Source: Planctomycetota bacterium (GTDB lineage Bacteria > Planctomycetota > Planctomycetia > Pirellulales > Thermoguttaceae). From it: DNA of 64,000 nt. Every line of letters begins with the position of its first letter. Positions within the stretch are counted from its first letter, which is position 1. The notes beneath the pieces are model-generated. The model saw nothing but the letters and a program-made list of their open reading frames with translations, made no database searches and was not told where the DNA came from. Below are positions 34,714 through 42,910 of the stretch, piece by piece. Location of the stretch: assembly GCA_029550925.1 (NCBI GenBank), contig JAKPGL010000035.1:1-64000 (forward strand). Reading direction: 5' to 3'. The position numbers and the translations under genes were made by a program.

Positions 34714-35081
34714 CAGACCACCTCGCTGGCAAGGCTGACGATTTTCATGAAGTTCTTTTCCCGCAATTCCCGGGCCACCGCTCCAAAAATCCGGGTCCCT
34801 TTCGGGTTCTTCTCATTGTCGATGATCACCGCCGCGTTGCTGTCGAATCGGACGTAGGAGCCGTCTTCCCGGCGGGTCGATTTTTTGCAGCGAACAATCA
34901 CGGCCCGGACAACCATGCCCTTTTTAAAGTCGCTTGTAGGCAGCACGCTTTTGATACTACAGACCACAATATCCCCTAAGCCGGCGTACCGGCGTCGGGA
35001 GCCGCCTAATACCTTGATACACATCAATTCCTTGGCGCCGGTGTTATCCGCCACGTTTAAGCGGGTCTGCATCTGAATCAT
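34713..35081 (-). CDS. rplN: 50S ribosomal protein L14
   Basis: The product has 122 residues, the standard length. Seen are [33 protein letters not shown] and [20 protein letters not shown], then [20 protein letters not shown]14 lies at the subunit interface and receives RsfS and factor contacts. Confidence 0.98.
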   Translation of the reverse strand: MIQMQTRLNVADNTGAKELMCIKVLGGSRRRYAGLGDIVVCSIKSVLPTSDFKKGMVVRAVIVRCKKSTRREDGSYVRFDSNAAVIIDNEKNPKGTRIFGAVARELREKNFMKIVSLASEVV

Positions 35082-35187
35082 GGTCGCACCTCACAACTCG
35101 CACGATAGTCTCTGTTGAGATCGGCTAACCTTTTACCCTCCTGCGGGCAACCCCAGGTTGCCGTCCAAACATTTCATGGTTGCTTTT

Positions 35188-35580
35188 TTATTCTCCGGAC
35201 TCAGAGGATTCGGGCAATGGCTTGGTCGATTCCCCCTGATCCCCGCCGCCGGCCCCAGCCGGACGTTGGGTGATGGCTTGCACGTGCTCTTCGACCACCT
35301 GTTCATACCGGGCCGCCTCCTGGATGGCTTCCCGTTGCTGGCTTGTGCGGACAATCCGCAACAACTTCCAGCGTTTCTGTCGCGACAAAGGCCGGGATTC
35401 CATGATCTCCACCCAGTCGCCCACATGGGACTGATTGGTCTCATCATGGACATAACAAATCGTCCGGCGTCGCATGTATTTGCCGTATTGCCGGTGCGGA
35501 ACCAAACGCGGTATCTCTACCCGTCGGGTCTTGTTCATCTTGTCGGAAGTAACAATTCCAATGGCAACTTTCCGCGGCAT
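35188..35580 (-). CDS. rpsQ: 30S ribosomal protein S17, extended
   Basis: The product has 130 residues versus about 85 normally. The core matches S17: GIVTSDKMNKTRRVEI, HRQYGKYMRRRT and DWVEIMESRPLSRQKRW. The C-terminal extension from about residue 85 has a helix (REAIQEAARYEQVVEEHVQA) and a Gly/Ser/Glu tail. It lies between rpmC and rplN. Confidence 0.95.
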   Translation of the reverse strand: MPRKVAIGIVTSDKMNKTRRVEIPRLVPHRQYGKYMRRRTICYVHDETNQSHVGDWVEIMESRPLSRQKRWKLLRIVRTSQQREAIQEAARYEQVVEEHVQAITQRPAGAGGGDQGESTKPLPESSESGE

Positions 35581-35628
35581 TGCTGAGTTCCTCGATTGAC
35601 CCGCCCAAAAGGAAGTCCCAAGGCTTCC

Positions 35629-35916
35629 TTAGGCGCTGGCTTGGTGTTTCCTTCTTGTTTTTTTCGTCTTATTTTTGCCGGTGGCGACGGCTTCGGAGCC
35701 TGTTTCGGCCAAAGCCCGCTGCCGCTGCCGCTCGGCAAGAACGGTTTTGATCTGAGCAATGAGCCGACGGTGCCGACGCAGCTCGCTCGGAGCATCGAGT
35801 CGTTCGGTGGCGGCCTGAATCCGAAGCCGAAACAGACTCTCAGAGGTCTCCTTGAGCGTCAACAAAAGCTGCTCCTCGCTCATCTCCCGTAATTCAGACG
35901 CCTTTGTTCTGGCCAT
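35629..35916 (-). CDS. rpmC: 50S ribosomal protein L29
   Basis: The product has 95 residues. Long helix pair with ELREMSEEQLLLTLKETSES and RHRRLIAQIKTVLAERQRQR; a basic C-terminal tail (KNKTKKTRRKHQASA) makes it longer than the usual 65. L29 sits at the tunnel exit with trigger factor and SRP. Confidence 0.95.
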   Translation of the reverse strand: MARTKASELREMSEEQLLLTLKETSESLFRLRIQAATERLDAPSELRRHRRLIAQIKTVLAERQRQRALAETGSEAVATGKNKTKKTRRKHQASA

Positions 35917-36042
35917 CGTTTGTTCTCATCTGAGGGTAAACACGTTCCTGTTTCGGTACTCGTTTCGCCGTCGGAAGAAACTGCTTCTCCCCACAGGGAG
36001 GGAAGAGGCCAGTTGCATCACTCGGCGGAAATGTTCCGGGTT

Positions 36043-36462
36043 TTATATCGTGGGTCGTCGTCGGACGAATCGTACCTTCACGGGCATTTTATGGGCCAAT
36101 CGGGCGAAGCAAAGTCGGGCGGCTTCTTCGCTCACGCCGGAGATTTCGTACAGGATCGTTCCGGGCTTGACCACCGCCGCCCAGTATTCCGGTTCCCCTT
36201 TGCCTTTGCCCATGCGGGTTTCCAACGGAATGGAGGTAATCGGTTTATGGGGAAAAACCCGGACATACAGTCGGCCTTCCGTGCGAAGGTACTGCTGGGC
36301 GGCGATTCGGCCCGCCTCGATCACCTGCGCACTGATCCAACCGCCCTGCATCGCCTGCAGGCCGTAATCGCCAAAGACCACGCGGTTGCCCCGGGTGGCG
36401 TTACCTCTTATACGTCCTCTTTGGCTTTTTCGATGCTTGACCCGTTTGGGCATCATCGCCAT
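36043..36462 (-). CDS. rplP: 50S ribosomal protein L16
   Basis: The product has 139 residues from the ATG at 36462, which has GAGGAGCC upstream and gives MAMMPKRVKHRKSQRGRIRG. The frame is open further to 36510, but those codons lie inside rpsC. Landmarks: FGDYGLQAMQGGWISAQVIE, VFPHKPITSIPLETRMGKGK and LFARLAHKMP-like LCFARLAHKMPVKVRFV. L16 shapes the A-site. The first 62 bases overlap the end of rpsC in another frame. Confidence 0.97.
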   Translation of the reverse strand: MAMMPKRVKHRKSQRGRIRGNATRGNRVVFGDYGLQAMQGGWISAQVIEAGRIAAQQYLRTEGRLYVRVFPHKPITSIPLETRMGKGKGEPEYWAAVVKPGTILYEISGVSEEAARLCFARLAHKMPVKVRFVRRRPTI

Positions 36463-37123
36463 TGCCAGGCTCCTCATACATGCCTTGGTTGATCCAAACT
36501 TGTACGCCAATCACGCCCTGGGGGATTTTGGCGATGGCAAAACCGTAGTCGATCTTCGCCCTTAAAGTGGAGAGCGGCAACGAACCGGCGATCGCCTTTT
36601 CCCGTCGGGACATTTCGGCCCCGCCCAATCGACCCGAAAGTTGAATCTTGATCCCTTTGGCCCCTGCTTCCATCGCCATATCCATCGCCCGTTTCATGGT
36701 CCGCCGGAAACCGGCACGTTTACTGAGTTGTTCGGCGATGTCTTCGGCCACCAATTGGGCCACCAATTCCGGTCGGGTGTTCTTTTGAATATCGACAATC
36801 TCGATGTTGATCCGTCGGCCTGTCAACGTTTGCAACTCGTTCTGCAATTCTTCGACCCGTTCTCCTTTTCGGCCAGCGATCACCCCAGGCCGGGCCGTAT
36901 ATAAAATCACCCGCACCTCGTCTCGCGTCCGTTCGATCTCAATGTTCGGGATCGCCGGGTACATCGGCTTGCCGTATCTGTCTTTCCGCTCCTTGATGTA
37001 CCGCCGAATCTTATAGTCTTCCACCAACAGGTCGGAGAATTCCTTCTTCGGAGCATACCATCGGCTCCGCCAGCCGATCATGACCCCCGTGCGGAATGCG
37101 ATGGGATTGACTTTTTGACCCAT
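36401..37123 (-). CDS. rpsC: 30S ribosomal protein S3
   Basis: The product has 240 residues. It opens MGQKVNPIAFRTGVMIGWRS and has the KH domain YTARPGVIAGRKGERVEEL, with the C-terminal domain KGIKIQLSGRLGGAEMSRRE. The C-terminal tail GNGDDAQTGQASKKPKRTYK is translated from DNA that also encodes the L16 start. S3 is part of the mRNA entry helicase surface. Confidence 0.98.
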   Translation of the reverse strand: MGQKVNPIAFRTGVMIGWRSRWYAPKKEFSDLLVEDYKIRRYIKERKDRYGKPMYPAIPNIEIERTRDEVRVILYTARPGVIAGRKGERVEELQNELQTLTGRRINIEIVDIQKNTRPELVAQLVAEDIAEQLSKRAGFRRTMKRAMDMAMEAGAKGIKIQLSGRLGGAEMSRREKAIAGSLPLSTLRAKIDYGFAIAKIPQGVIGVQVWINQGMYEEPGNGDDAQTGQASKKPKRTYKR

Positions 37124-37164
37124 AGCCTGCTGCTTTCCTCTGCGGAATGAGCCTCCGAAAATTC

Positions 37165-37494
37165 CTAATAATCTAACTCCACGTAAATATGAGAGAACCG
37201 CCTTTGGATGACCGTGGCCATCCCGCGAAACAACGGGCGTAGCCGCTTCATTCGCGGCCCCTCATCGACTCGCACTTCCGACACCCGAAGCGACCGCAAA
37301 TCCTGCGCCCGGAGGTCTTCGGCGTTGGCCAGGGCGCTTTTGAGCACCTTTTCTAACATCCGAGCGCCCCGATGCGGCTGCATACGCAGGATGTCCAAGG
37401 CGTCGTCGGCGTAATGACCCCGAATCAGGTCCGCCACCAGACGCACTTTGCGGGGACTGATTCTGGCGTAACGATACAAGGCTTGGTAAGGCAT
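37165..37494 (-). CDS. rplV: 50S ribosomal protein L22
   Basis: The product has 109 residues. Conserved segments are YARISPRKVRLVADLIRGHY, EKVLKSALANAEDLRAQDLR and GPRMKRLRPLFRGMATVIQR, whose hairpin reaches into the exit tunnel. It lies 2 bases from the rpsS stop. Confidence 0.98.
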   Translation of the reverse strand: MPYQALYRYARISPRKVRLVADLIRGHYADDALDILRMQPHRGARMLEKVLKSALANAEDLRAQDLRSLRVSEVRVDEGPRMKRLRPLFRGMATVIQRRFSHIYVELDY

Positions 37495-37496
37495 GG

Positions 37497-37766
37497 TTAT
37501 TTCTTCCCCTTACTGCCATGACCACGAAAGGTGCGGGTTGGGGCGAATTCCCCCAGCCGGTGGCCAACCATCTCCTCAGTGACAAACACCTTGACGTGTT
37601 GCCGACCGTTGTGCACCAAAAAAGTGTGCCCCACGAATTCGGGAATAACGGTACACGCTCTGGCCCACGTCTTGATCGGTTCCTTGATCCCCAATTGCGT
37701 CTGCTTTTCCACCTTTCGGAAAAGCTTCGGATCGACGTAGGGACCTTTCTTTTTGGACCGGCTCAT
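37497..37766 (-). CDS. rpsS: 30S ribosomal protein S19
   Basis: The product has 89 residues from the ATG at 37766. Signature [20 protein letters not shown] is followed by [20 protein letters not shown] and [18 protein letters not shown]19 pairs with S13 in the head. The longer frame at 37781 adds five residues with no homology. Confidence 0.97.
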   Translation of the reverse strand: MSRSKKKGPYVDPKLFRKVEKQTQLGIKEPIKTWARACTVIPEFVGHTFLVHNGRQHVKVFVTEEMVGHRLGEFAPTRTFRGHGSKGKK

Positions 37767-37852
37767 AGTAAACCTTCTCATTCTCCAAACAGAACCACAC
37801 CCTCATCCCTCAATGGGGCAGGGCTTGTTTTTCGGAAATTGCCGAGGACCCT

Positions 37853-38713
37853 TTATCCTTTCAATTTCAATTGCCCGTACCGGACGGAACGACGTCGGCG
37901 GATAATGGCTTTGTTGGAGGGTTTTCGACGTTTTCGGGTGGCGCCGCCTTTGGCGGGTTTGCCCGTGGGGCTGACGGGGTGTCCGCCGCCTTTGCTTCGG
38001 CCCTCGCCGCCGCCGTGAGGATGGTCGATGGGGTTCATGGCTGTGCCGCGCACAAACGGCCGCCAACCCAACCATCGGTTCCGTCCCGCTTTGCCCATCT
38101 GGATGTTCATGTGATCGGCGTTGCTCAGTTTGCCGACGGTCGCGCGACAATTGATATGGACCCGCCGGATTTCGCCGCTGGGCAAGTTGATCTGCGCCCA
38201 GGTCGCTTCCTTGGCCGCCAACACCGCATAACTGCCGGCCGCCCGACACAAAGCCCCCCCAGCGCCCGGCTGGAGTTCTATATTGTGAATTTCCAACCCC
38301 AACGGGATTTTCGCCAACGGCAGACAATTGCCCAACGTCGGCGGAGCGTCCGAACCGCTCAAAACTCGCATCCCTTTTTTCAATCCCTCCGGGGCCAAAA
38401 TGTATCGCTTCTCCCCGTCCGCATACTTCAACAAGGCAATCCGCGCACTGCGATTCGGATCATACTGAATCGAATCCACAGTCGCCGGTACGCCGTCTTT
38501 ATTTCGCCGAAAATCGATGATCCGGATCTTCCGCTTATGGCCGCCCCCCCGATGCCGAGCGGTGATGATCCCCTGGTTGTTGCGTCCGCCCGTTTTGCGT
38601 TTGGGGAGCAGCAGCGATTTTTCCGGCTTAGCGCCGGGCGTCAGTTCGGAAAAATCGCTCACACTGGCCCCGCGACGTCCCGGCGAAGTCGGTTTGTACA
38701 ATCGGATTCCCAT
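37853..38713 (-). CDS. rplB: 50S ribosomal protein L2
   Basis: The product has 286 residues. It has [20 protein letters not shown], the RNA-binding domains, and the peptidyl-transferase-near [16 protein letters not shown] with the key His. The C-terminus is strongly basic ([20 protein letters not shown]). L2 is needed for subunit association. Confidence 0.98.
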   Translation of the reverse strand: MGIRLYKPTSPGRRGASVSDFSELTPGAKPEKSLLLPKRKTGGRNNQGIITARHRGGGHKRKIRIIDFRRNKDGVPATVDSIQYDPNRSARIALLKYADGEKRYILAPEGLKKGMRVLSGSDAPPTLGNCLPLAKIPLGLEIHNIELQPGAGGALCRAAGSYAVLAAKEATWAQINLPSGEIRRVHINCRATVGKLSNADHMNIQMGKAGRNRWLGWRPFVRGTAMNPIDHPHGGGEGRSKGGGHPVSPTGKPAKGGATRKRRKPSNKAIIRRRRSVRYGQLKLKG

Positions 38714-38777
38714 CAGACTGACCTCCGTCGCCCTCGTCGGCTTGCACGCCGAGGTGGGCGGTGTTCTCCTCTAGCTA

Positions 38778-39089
38778 TTAGAAGAAGCTGATCTTATCAT
38801 TCTCGTTCAAAGTAACAATCGCCTTTTTCCAGGCTTTCGTATGGCTCCGAATGAATCGCGAACGTCGTGGTTTGCCGCGCCGGCTCTGCGTCCGCACTTT
38901 CACTACCTTCACATTAAATAGCTCTTCCACCGCCCGTCGGATCTGCTCCTTACCGGCCAACGGATGCACTTCAAACGCATATTGGTTATACCGCTCCGCC
39001 TTATGGAGCCCTTTTTCCGTGACCAAAGGGCGGAAAATGATCTGATGCGGTTCCAATTCCAAACCAGTATCCGTTATGTCCCGACCCAT
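38778..39089 (-). CDS. rplW: 50S ribosomal protein L23
   Basis: The product has 103 residues from the ATG at 39089, which has GGGAG 8 bases upstream; a TTG at 39104 would add five residues. Motifs are IIFRPLVTEKGLHKAERYNQ, YAFEVHPLAGKEQIRRAVEE and NVKVVKVRTQSRRGKPRR. L23 is the main docking site for SRP and trigger factor. Confidence 0.95.
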   Translation of the reverse strand: MGRDITDTGLELEPHQIIFRPLVTEKGLHKAERYNQYAFEVHPLAGKEQIRRAVEELFNVKVVKVRTQSRRGKPRRSRFIRSHTKAWKKAIVTLNENDKISFF

Positions 39090-39232
39090 TGCCGCTGCTC
39101 CCAACCTTTAACCAATCACCTGTTCGATCAACCCTTTGGCCGCTGTGTCCTTCGTTTCTTCTGTCTTCTCGCCGTCTTCCTGCGTCGCTACGCCGCCGGA
39201 GGAACCAAAATCGCCGCGTCTGCTCGCCCCAA

Positions 39233-40096
39233 TTATCCTACCGAAACCGTTTCGCCAACTGCCTCCTTTTTCTGTTGGGCTGCTTTCTGCCGGAAGGCGT
39301 CCAGGGCGGCCCGGGTCATCAGGAGCCGACGCGGTCGCAAAATTTCCAACGCATTCAATTGATCGACCGGCAAGACCGAAACCCCCGGGAGATTCCGGAT
39401 ACTTCTGTAGATGTTTTCGTCATACTGCGCCGCCACGACCAAAAGGGCGTTTGGATAATGTTTCAAAGCGTCCAACACCGGGATGCGAATTTCTTCCGGG
39501 GAAGGGGTAGGCTCAACCGGCGGGGTTTGGGTTTTGTCGCCGACCGACGCTTGCCGGGCCGCCCGCCGCAAGGCCGCTCGCCGTCGGGCTTCCGCTCGCC
39601 GACGAGCCAACCGAGCCGTCAAACTGCTAAACTCTTTCGTATTGCTCCCCAACGCCTTCAAAATCTTCATCATCTCCGCGGTCCGAGGCCGATCGACCGC
39701 CAATTGATCAATCAGCGTAACCTCCTGATCCATGATTCGGGCGGCCAGGGCCATCCGAGCGGCCAACCGCAACGCCTTCTTCGGAAGCCGATAGGACCAG
39801 TCTCTCGGTCGCTTGGCAAAGGCGTGTCCGCCGCCCCGCCGGATGTTGGTCCGCCGGGTCCCGGCGCGTGCCCGCCCCCCTGTGCCCTTTTGGCGATACA
39901 TCTTCCGCGTCGTTCCCGCCACGTCCCCCCGGCCGCGAGTTTGCACCGTCCCTTGACGCTGGTTCCGCTGGTACATGACCACCGCATCATGGAGCAGTTG
40001 TTTATTTATCCGAGGGGCCAGCTCGGCGGGATCAATCTCATACGTCCCCACCTGAGACCCGCTTCGGTCATAAATTGGCAACCTGATCATCGTCAT
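39233..40096 (-). CDS. rplD: 50S ribosomal protein L4 with insertion
   Basis: The product has 287 residues versus about 205 in E. coli. The core has GTVQTRGRGDVAGTTRKMYR, QKGTGGRARAGTRRTN and GGGHAFAKRPRDWSYRLP. An insertion near residues 165-210, SLTARLARRRAEARRRAALR and RAARQASVGDKTQTPP, splits the globular domain before NALLVVAAQYDENIYRSIRN. L4 often represses the S10 operon by binding its leader. The start may be this ATG or the second ATG two codons later. Confidence 0.95.
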   Translation of the reverse strand: MTMIRLPIYDRSGSQVGTYEIDPAELAPRINKQLLHDAVVMYQRNQRQGTVQTRGRGDVAGTTRKMYRQKGTGGRARAGTRRTNIRRGGGHAFAKRPRDWSYRLPKKALRLAARMALAARIMDQEVTLIDQLAVDRPRTAEMMKILKALGSNTKEFSSLTARLARRRAEARRRAALRRAARQASVGDKTQTPPVEPTPSPEEIRIPVLDALKHYPNALLVVAAQYDENIYRSIRNLPGVSVLPVDQLNALEILRPRRLLMTRAALDAFRQKAAQQKKEAVGETVSVG

Positions 40097-40139
40097 CGCT
40101 TTTTCCTCTGGGCAGGAAGTTCCACCGCTCAGGGGCCGG

Positions 40140-40868
40140 TTATCCCTGGTTGGCCAGCGCCGGCCTGTTCAGTGCCGGCCGGGGCAACTTGTTCGTCTCT
40201 CGAATGAGTAAAAAACCTCCATTCGGCCCCGGAACAGCCCCCTTAACAATCAACAGATTATTTTCCGGCAGTATCTGGACAACTTGCAGGTTCCGCACCG
40301 TGCGTCGGGCGTTGCCAAAATGCCCCGCCATCCGCTTGCCCTTAAACGTATGATGTGGGTCGGTGTTCATACCGGTAGAACCGATATGCCGATGCACCTT
40401 CTTGACGCCGTGCGAAGCCCCTTGACCATGAAACCCATGACGTTTCATGGCGCCGGCAAAACCCCGCCCCTTGGTAATACCGGTTACATCCACGGCCGGG
40501 ACGTTTTCAAAGATATCCACCCGCACCATCTGCCCCACCTGGAGTCCTTCCACCGGACCACGCAGTTCGCGGATGAACCGTTTGGGTTCGCAGTCGGCCT
40601 TCGCAAGAGGTTCTAAACCGGCCGCTTGAAGAGCTTTCTGCCGTTTGGAATCCAACCGGGCAACGTGGCCTCGTTCCGAACGCCTGGCAAGCCGACGGGG
40701 TTTATCCAGAAACCCCAGTTGGACCGCTTCATACCCGTCCCGATCCAATGTTTTGATTTGCAAGATATGGCACGGCCCCGCTTCGATCACGGTAACCGGA
40801 ATCACATGACCATCTTGGTCAAAAAGCTGGGTCATGCCGATCTTTCGGCCCAAAAGTCCCATGGACAT
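40140..40868 (-). CDS. rplC: 50S ribosomal protein L3
   Basis: The product has 242 residues. Seen are LLGRKIGMTQLFDQDGHVIP, TVIEAGPCHILQIKTLD and GRGFAGAMKRHGFHGQGASH with GVKKVHRHIGSTGMNTDPHH. A family-typical N-terminal start MSMGLLGRK is used. L3 nucleates 23S folding. Upstream, 308 bases separate it from rpsJ. Confidence 0.97.
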   Translation of the reverse strand: MSMGLLGRKIGMTQLFDQDGHVIPVTVIEAGPCHILQIKTLDRDGYEAVQLGFLDKPRRLARRSERGHVARLDSKRQKALQAAGLEPLAKADCEPKRFIRELRGPVEGLQVGQMVRVDIFENVPAVDVTGITKGRGFAGAMKRHGFHGQGASHGVKKVHRHIGSTGMNTDPHHTFKGKRMAGHFGNARRTVRNLQVVQILPENNLLIVKGAVPGPNGGFLLIRETNKLPRPALNRPALANQG

Positions 40869-41176
40869 AGCGTTGGCCTTTCTCCGATGGCTTGCCTCAG
40901 TTCCACCACGTCGCCTGCGGGACCGACCGAGTCCTGCCCGGGGTTACCCGCTCGGCTTCCATCCCATAGGGGGCTGCTCCCAAAATGGGGTGTAATCGCC
41001 GAAAATCTCTAAATTACCATAATTCTTCTGTTCCGAAAAGGTGGAGTGGACCTCCTTGGCCTTTTTTACTTCCAGATGCCGGAACCCCATTTTCAGGGGG
41101 AGTGGGGTTCCCTTCGGCTTCGGACGATCTCTACTTCCCGATCTAGCCTTTTCGGAATCCGGTCCCTTCTGCCTCC
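40869..41176 (-). promoter_or_regulatory. 308-base spacer between rpsJ and rplC with hairpin
   Basis: rpsJ and rplC are normally nearly adjacent. Here the minus-strand transcript between them can form GGAACCCC/GGGGTTCC (41081-41088 with 41104-41111), an 8 bp perfect stem with a 15-base loop. A T-tract-like CTTTTTTAC lies near 41061. The region could be a leader regulated by a ribosomal protein, or carry an internal promoter; no gene is present. Confidence 0.45.
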
Positions 41177-41506
41177 TTAATGCCGAGGGGTGGCCTTAAT
41201 TTTAATGTCCACCCCAGCCGGTAACGTCAGCTTATTAAGGGCTTCGATCGTCTTGGCATTGGCCTGCATAATGTCGATCAGGCGCAAATGGGTGCGGATC
41301 TCGTATTGCTGCCGGGCCTTTTTGTCAATGTTCGGCCCAGAGAGCACCGTATAGCGTTCTATTCGGGTCGGCAGCGGGATCGGCCCATGCACCATCGCCC
41401 CTGTCCGCTTGGCCGTATCCACGATCTCGGAGGCCGACTGGTCTAAAATCGCATGATCGTATGCCTCCATCCGGATGCGAATCACTTCATTGGTTACACC
41501 AGCCAT
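41177..41506 (-). CDS. rpsJ: 30S ribosomal protein S10
   Basis: The product has 109 residues from the ATG at 41506, preceded by GGAGGAG. It has [40 protein letters not shown] and [21 protein letters not shown]10/NusE works in 30S assembly and antitermination. It is the first gene of this cluster; the str operon (rpsL, rpsG, fusA, tuf) does not precede it. Confidence 0.97.
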   Translation of the reverse strand: MAGVTNEVIRIRMEAYDHAILDQSASEIVDTAKRTGAMVHGPIPLPTRIERYTVLSGPNIDKKARQQYEIRTHLRLIDIMQANAKTIEALNKLTLPAGVDIKIKATPRH

Positions 41507-41963
41507 ATACTCCTCCGATTCCAAAACCCATGTATTGCCAAAGACGATCGGCCTATCTAGTGGACCGGAAATATTACATCCTAAAAACTCTCCAAAAGTC
41601 TGTCAACCGTGGGGACCAAAATTTTTCGGCTAGTCTGGGGTGGTCCTGGACTTTTCGAGTCCTTAGGATACCTTCTGGCAGCCGGTATTCCTTGCGATTC
41701 GGTCGGTCAGCCCGGCTTTAGATCGCCTCAGCCCAGAGGGGGATCCAAGGAATTCCCCAAAAAGTCCACAGACTTTTCTGCCTTTTCTGCAAAAGGAGTT
41801 TTCCCGGCAATAGGTGCGGACCCCCCCGGAAAACCCCGCGGAAAATGCCCTTGTGTTCCTAAGTCCCTTTAGTTACAAGGGTAGTCCCTGGGGTTTTTCC
41901 TATTTGGATCGGCCTTTTTCGGAAAATGTTTCTAAGCCGATCTTTATAAATGAAGGATGGGTT
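41507..41963. other. Divergent spacer between rpsJ and the plus-strand gene, 457 bases
   Basis: It contains the S10 promoter described below and possible plus-strand start signals for the gene at 41964. A small hairpin AAAAGTC-CACA-GACTTTT lies at 41760-41777. The longest frame here (from 41814) is an extension of the downstream gene, not a separate gene. Confidence 0.6.
41578..41606 (-). promoter_or_regulatory. Sigma70-type promoter of the S10 operon
   Basis: On the minus strand a perfect TTGACA (41601-41606) is followed after exactly 17 bases by TAGGAT (41578-41583). Transcription would start near 41570 and the leader to rpsJ would be about 65 bases. Confidence 0.6.
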
Positions 41964-42563
41964 ATGGCAAAATGGAGATTTTGGGAAATATGGGCGATTT
42001 GCGTACTGGGCCTTTCGGTTGTTTTTCCGTCAAAGGTACTGGCCGATTCCCCCCTTAATGGGGACAAGTTGATTACCGCTCTCCGGCCCCAACATCCTGT
42101 GGATAGGGATTTTCTGACCTACACCGGGGCTTTACTGGAGGCTGGGTACTTACCTCGATCTCTGGTAGAAAGCACCTTTTTATGGGCCAGGGATAAACCT
42201 CGATACCAAGCCCGCTACTTTCGAGAAGGACTGATTCGGCGTGCTAGGGACCAAGGGATCGACTTGCCCACCGGGCAGCCTCCTATGACGGGGATTGTGG
42301 AAGGTCAGGTCGTCTATGAAATCCACATCGGCCTTCTGAAAATCTCCATTCCGGTCCCCAATGCCTCGGTCCGATTGGCCGATCGACGCACTACCGCAGA
42401 CAACTCAGGAAGGTTTTCCTTCGAGGAGGTCCCGTTGGGCGAATATGTGGTTCGGGCGGAAGGATACCTGTTGGGTACGACTCGAAAGGGGAGCGGTCAG
42501 GTGCGACTTCCTACCTCTCCCCCTTCGACAGACCCTGCTAGAATTACGATCTATGTCCAATGA
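41964..42563 (+). CDS. Small exported protein with carboxypeptidase-regulatory-like domain
   Basis: The product has 199 residues from the ATG at 41964. The N-terminus WEIWAICVLGLSVVFPSKVL then ADS is a signal peptide. After a helical segment (residues 30-95, YQARYFREGLIRRARDQG), a beta-sandwich of carboxypeptidase-regulatory type follows (GIVEGQVVYEI, VPNASVRLADRRTTADNSG, VPLGEYVVRAEGYL). The in-frame extension to 41814 has no homology. Its role is unknown; it is followed by a 347-base spacer and glgP. Confidence 0.65.
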   Translation: MAKWRFWEIWAICVLGLSVVFPSKVLADSPLNGDKLITALRPQHPVDRDFLTYTGALLEAGYLPRSLVESTFLWARDKPRYQARYFREGLIRRARDQGIDLPTGQPPMTGIVEGQVVYEIHIGLLKISIPVPNASVRLADRRTTADNSGRFSFEEVPLGEYVVRAEGYLLGTTRKGSGQVRLPTSPPSTDPARITIYVQ

Positions 42564-42910
42564 GGCAAAGACCTAGATTTTTTGGGGAAGTATCACCGCG
42601 GAGGACGCGGAGGAAATGCAGAGAACGGGAGGGCAAGACCTATTTTTTTCTTTCTCCGGAAGTATCCTCCGATGGTTGGAAAGGGGGGTGCCCCCTGTCC
42701 GTTGGAACTCCCGCAAGGGCCGATGGTTTTCTCCGAGACTCCCTACCTATTGGCCGCCCAGAGTGTCCATTGGGATGGGGGAAATGCTTAGGAAGGCGAT
42801 GAAAAGTCAGTCTTTCTGGGGGAGGCTTATAACCCAGGAAAACAAAAAGCGGATAATGCCCAAGTTTTTCAAAACCTTGGACATTTACCGACGGTGAAAG
42901 GATTCCCCTA
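42564..42910. other. Spacer before glgP, 347 bases
   Basis: It begins with a short piece resembling a dispersed repeat (TCACCGCGGAGGACGCGGAG, 42593-42612). No supported gene or clear terminator. GAAAGGA near 42897 is the ribosome binding site of glgP. Confidence 0.45.
42593..42625. repeat. Decayed copy of an ACCGCGGAGG-type dispersed repeat
   Basis: TCACCGCGGAGGACGCGGAG, then GAAATGCAGAGAA, resembles the well-known environmental repeat family built on CCGCGGAGGACGCAGAGG. Only one degenerate copy was seen here. Confidence 0.35.

Noticed and set aside
39089-40207. Plus-strand ORF of 372 codons
   Set aside because: It is antisense to rplD, whose L4 features are clear; Arg/Pro-rich composition fits a shadow.
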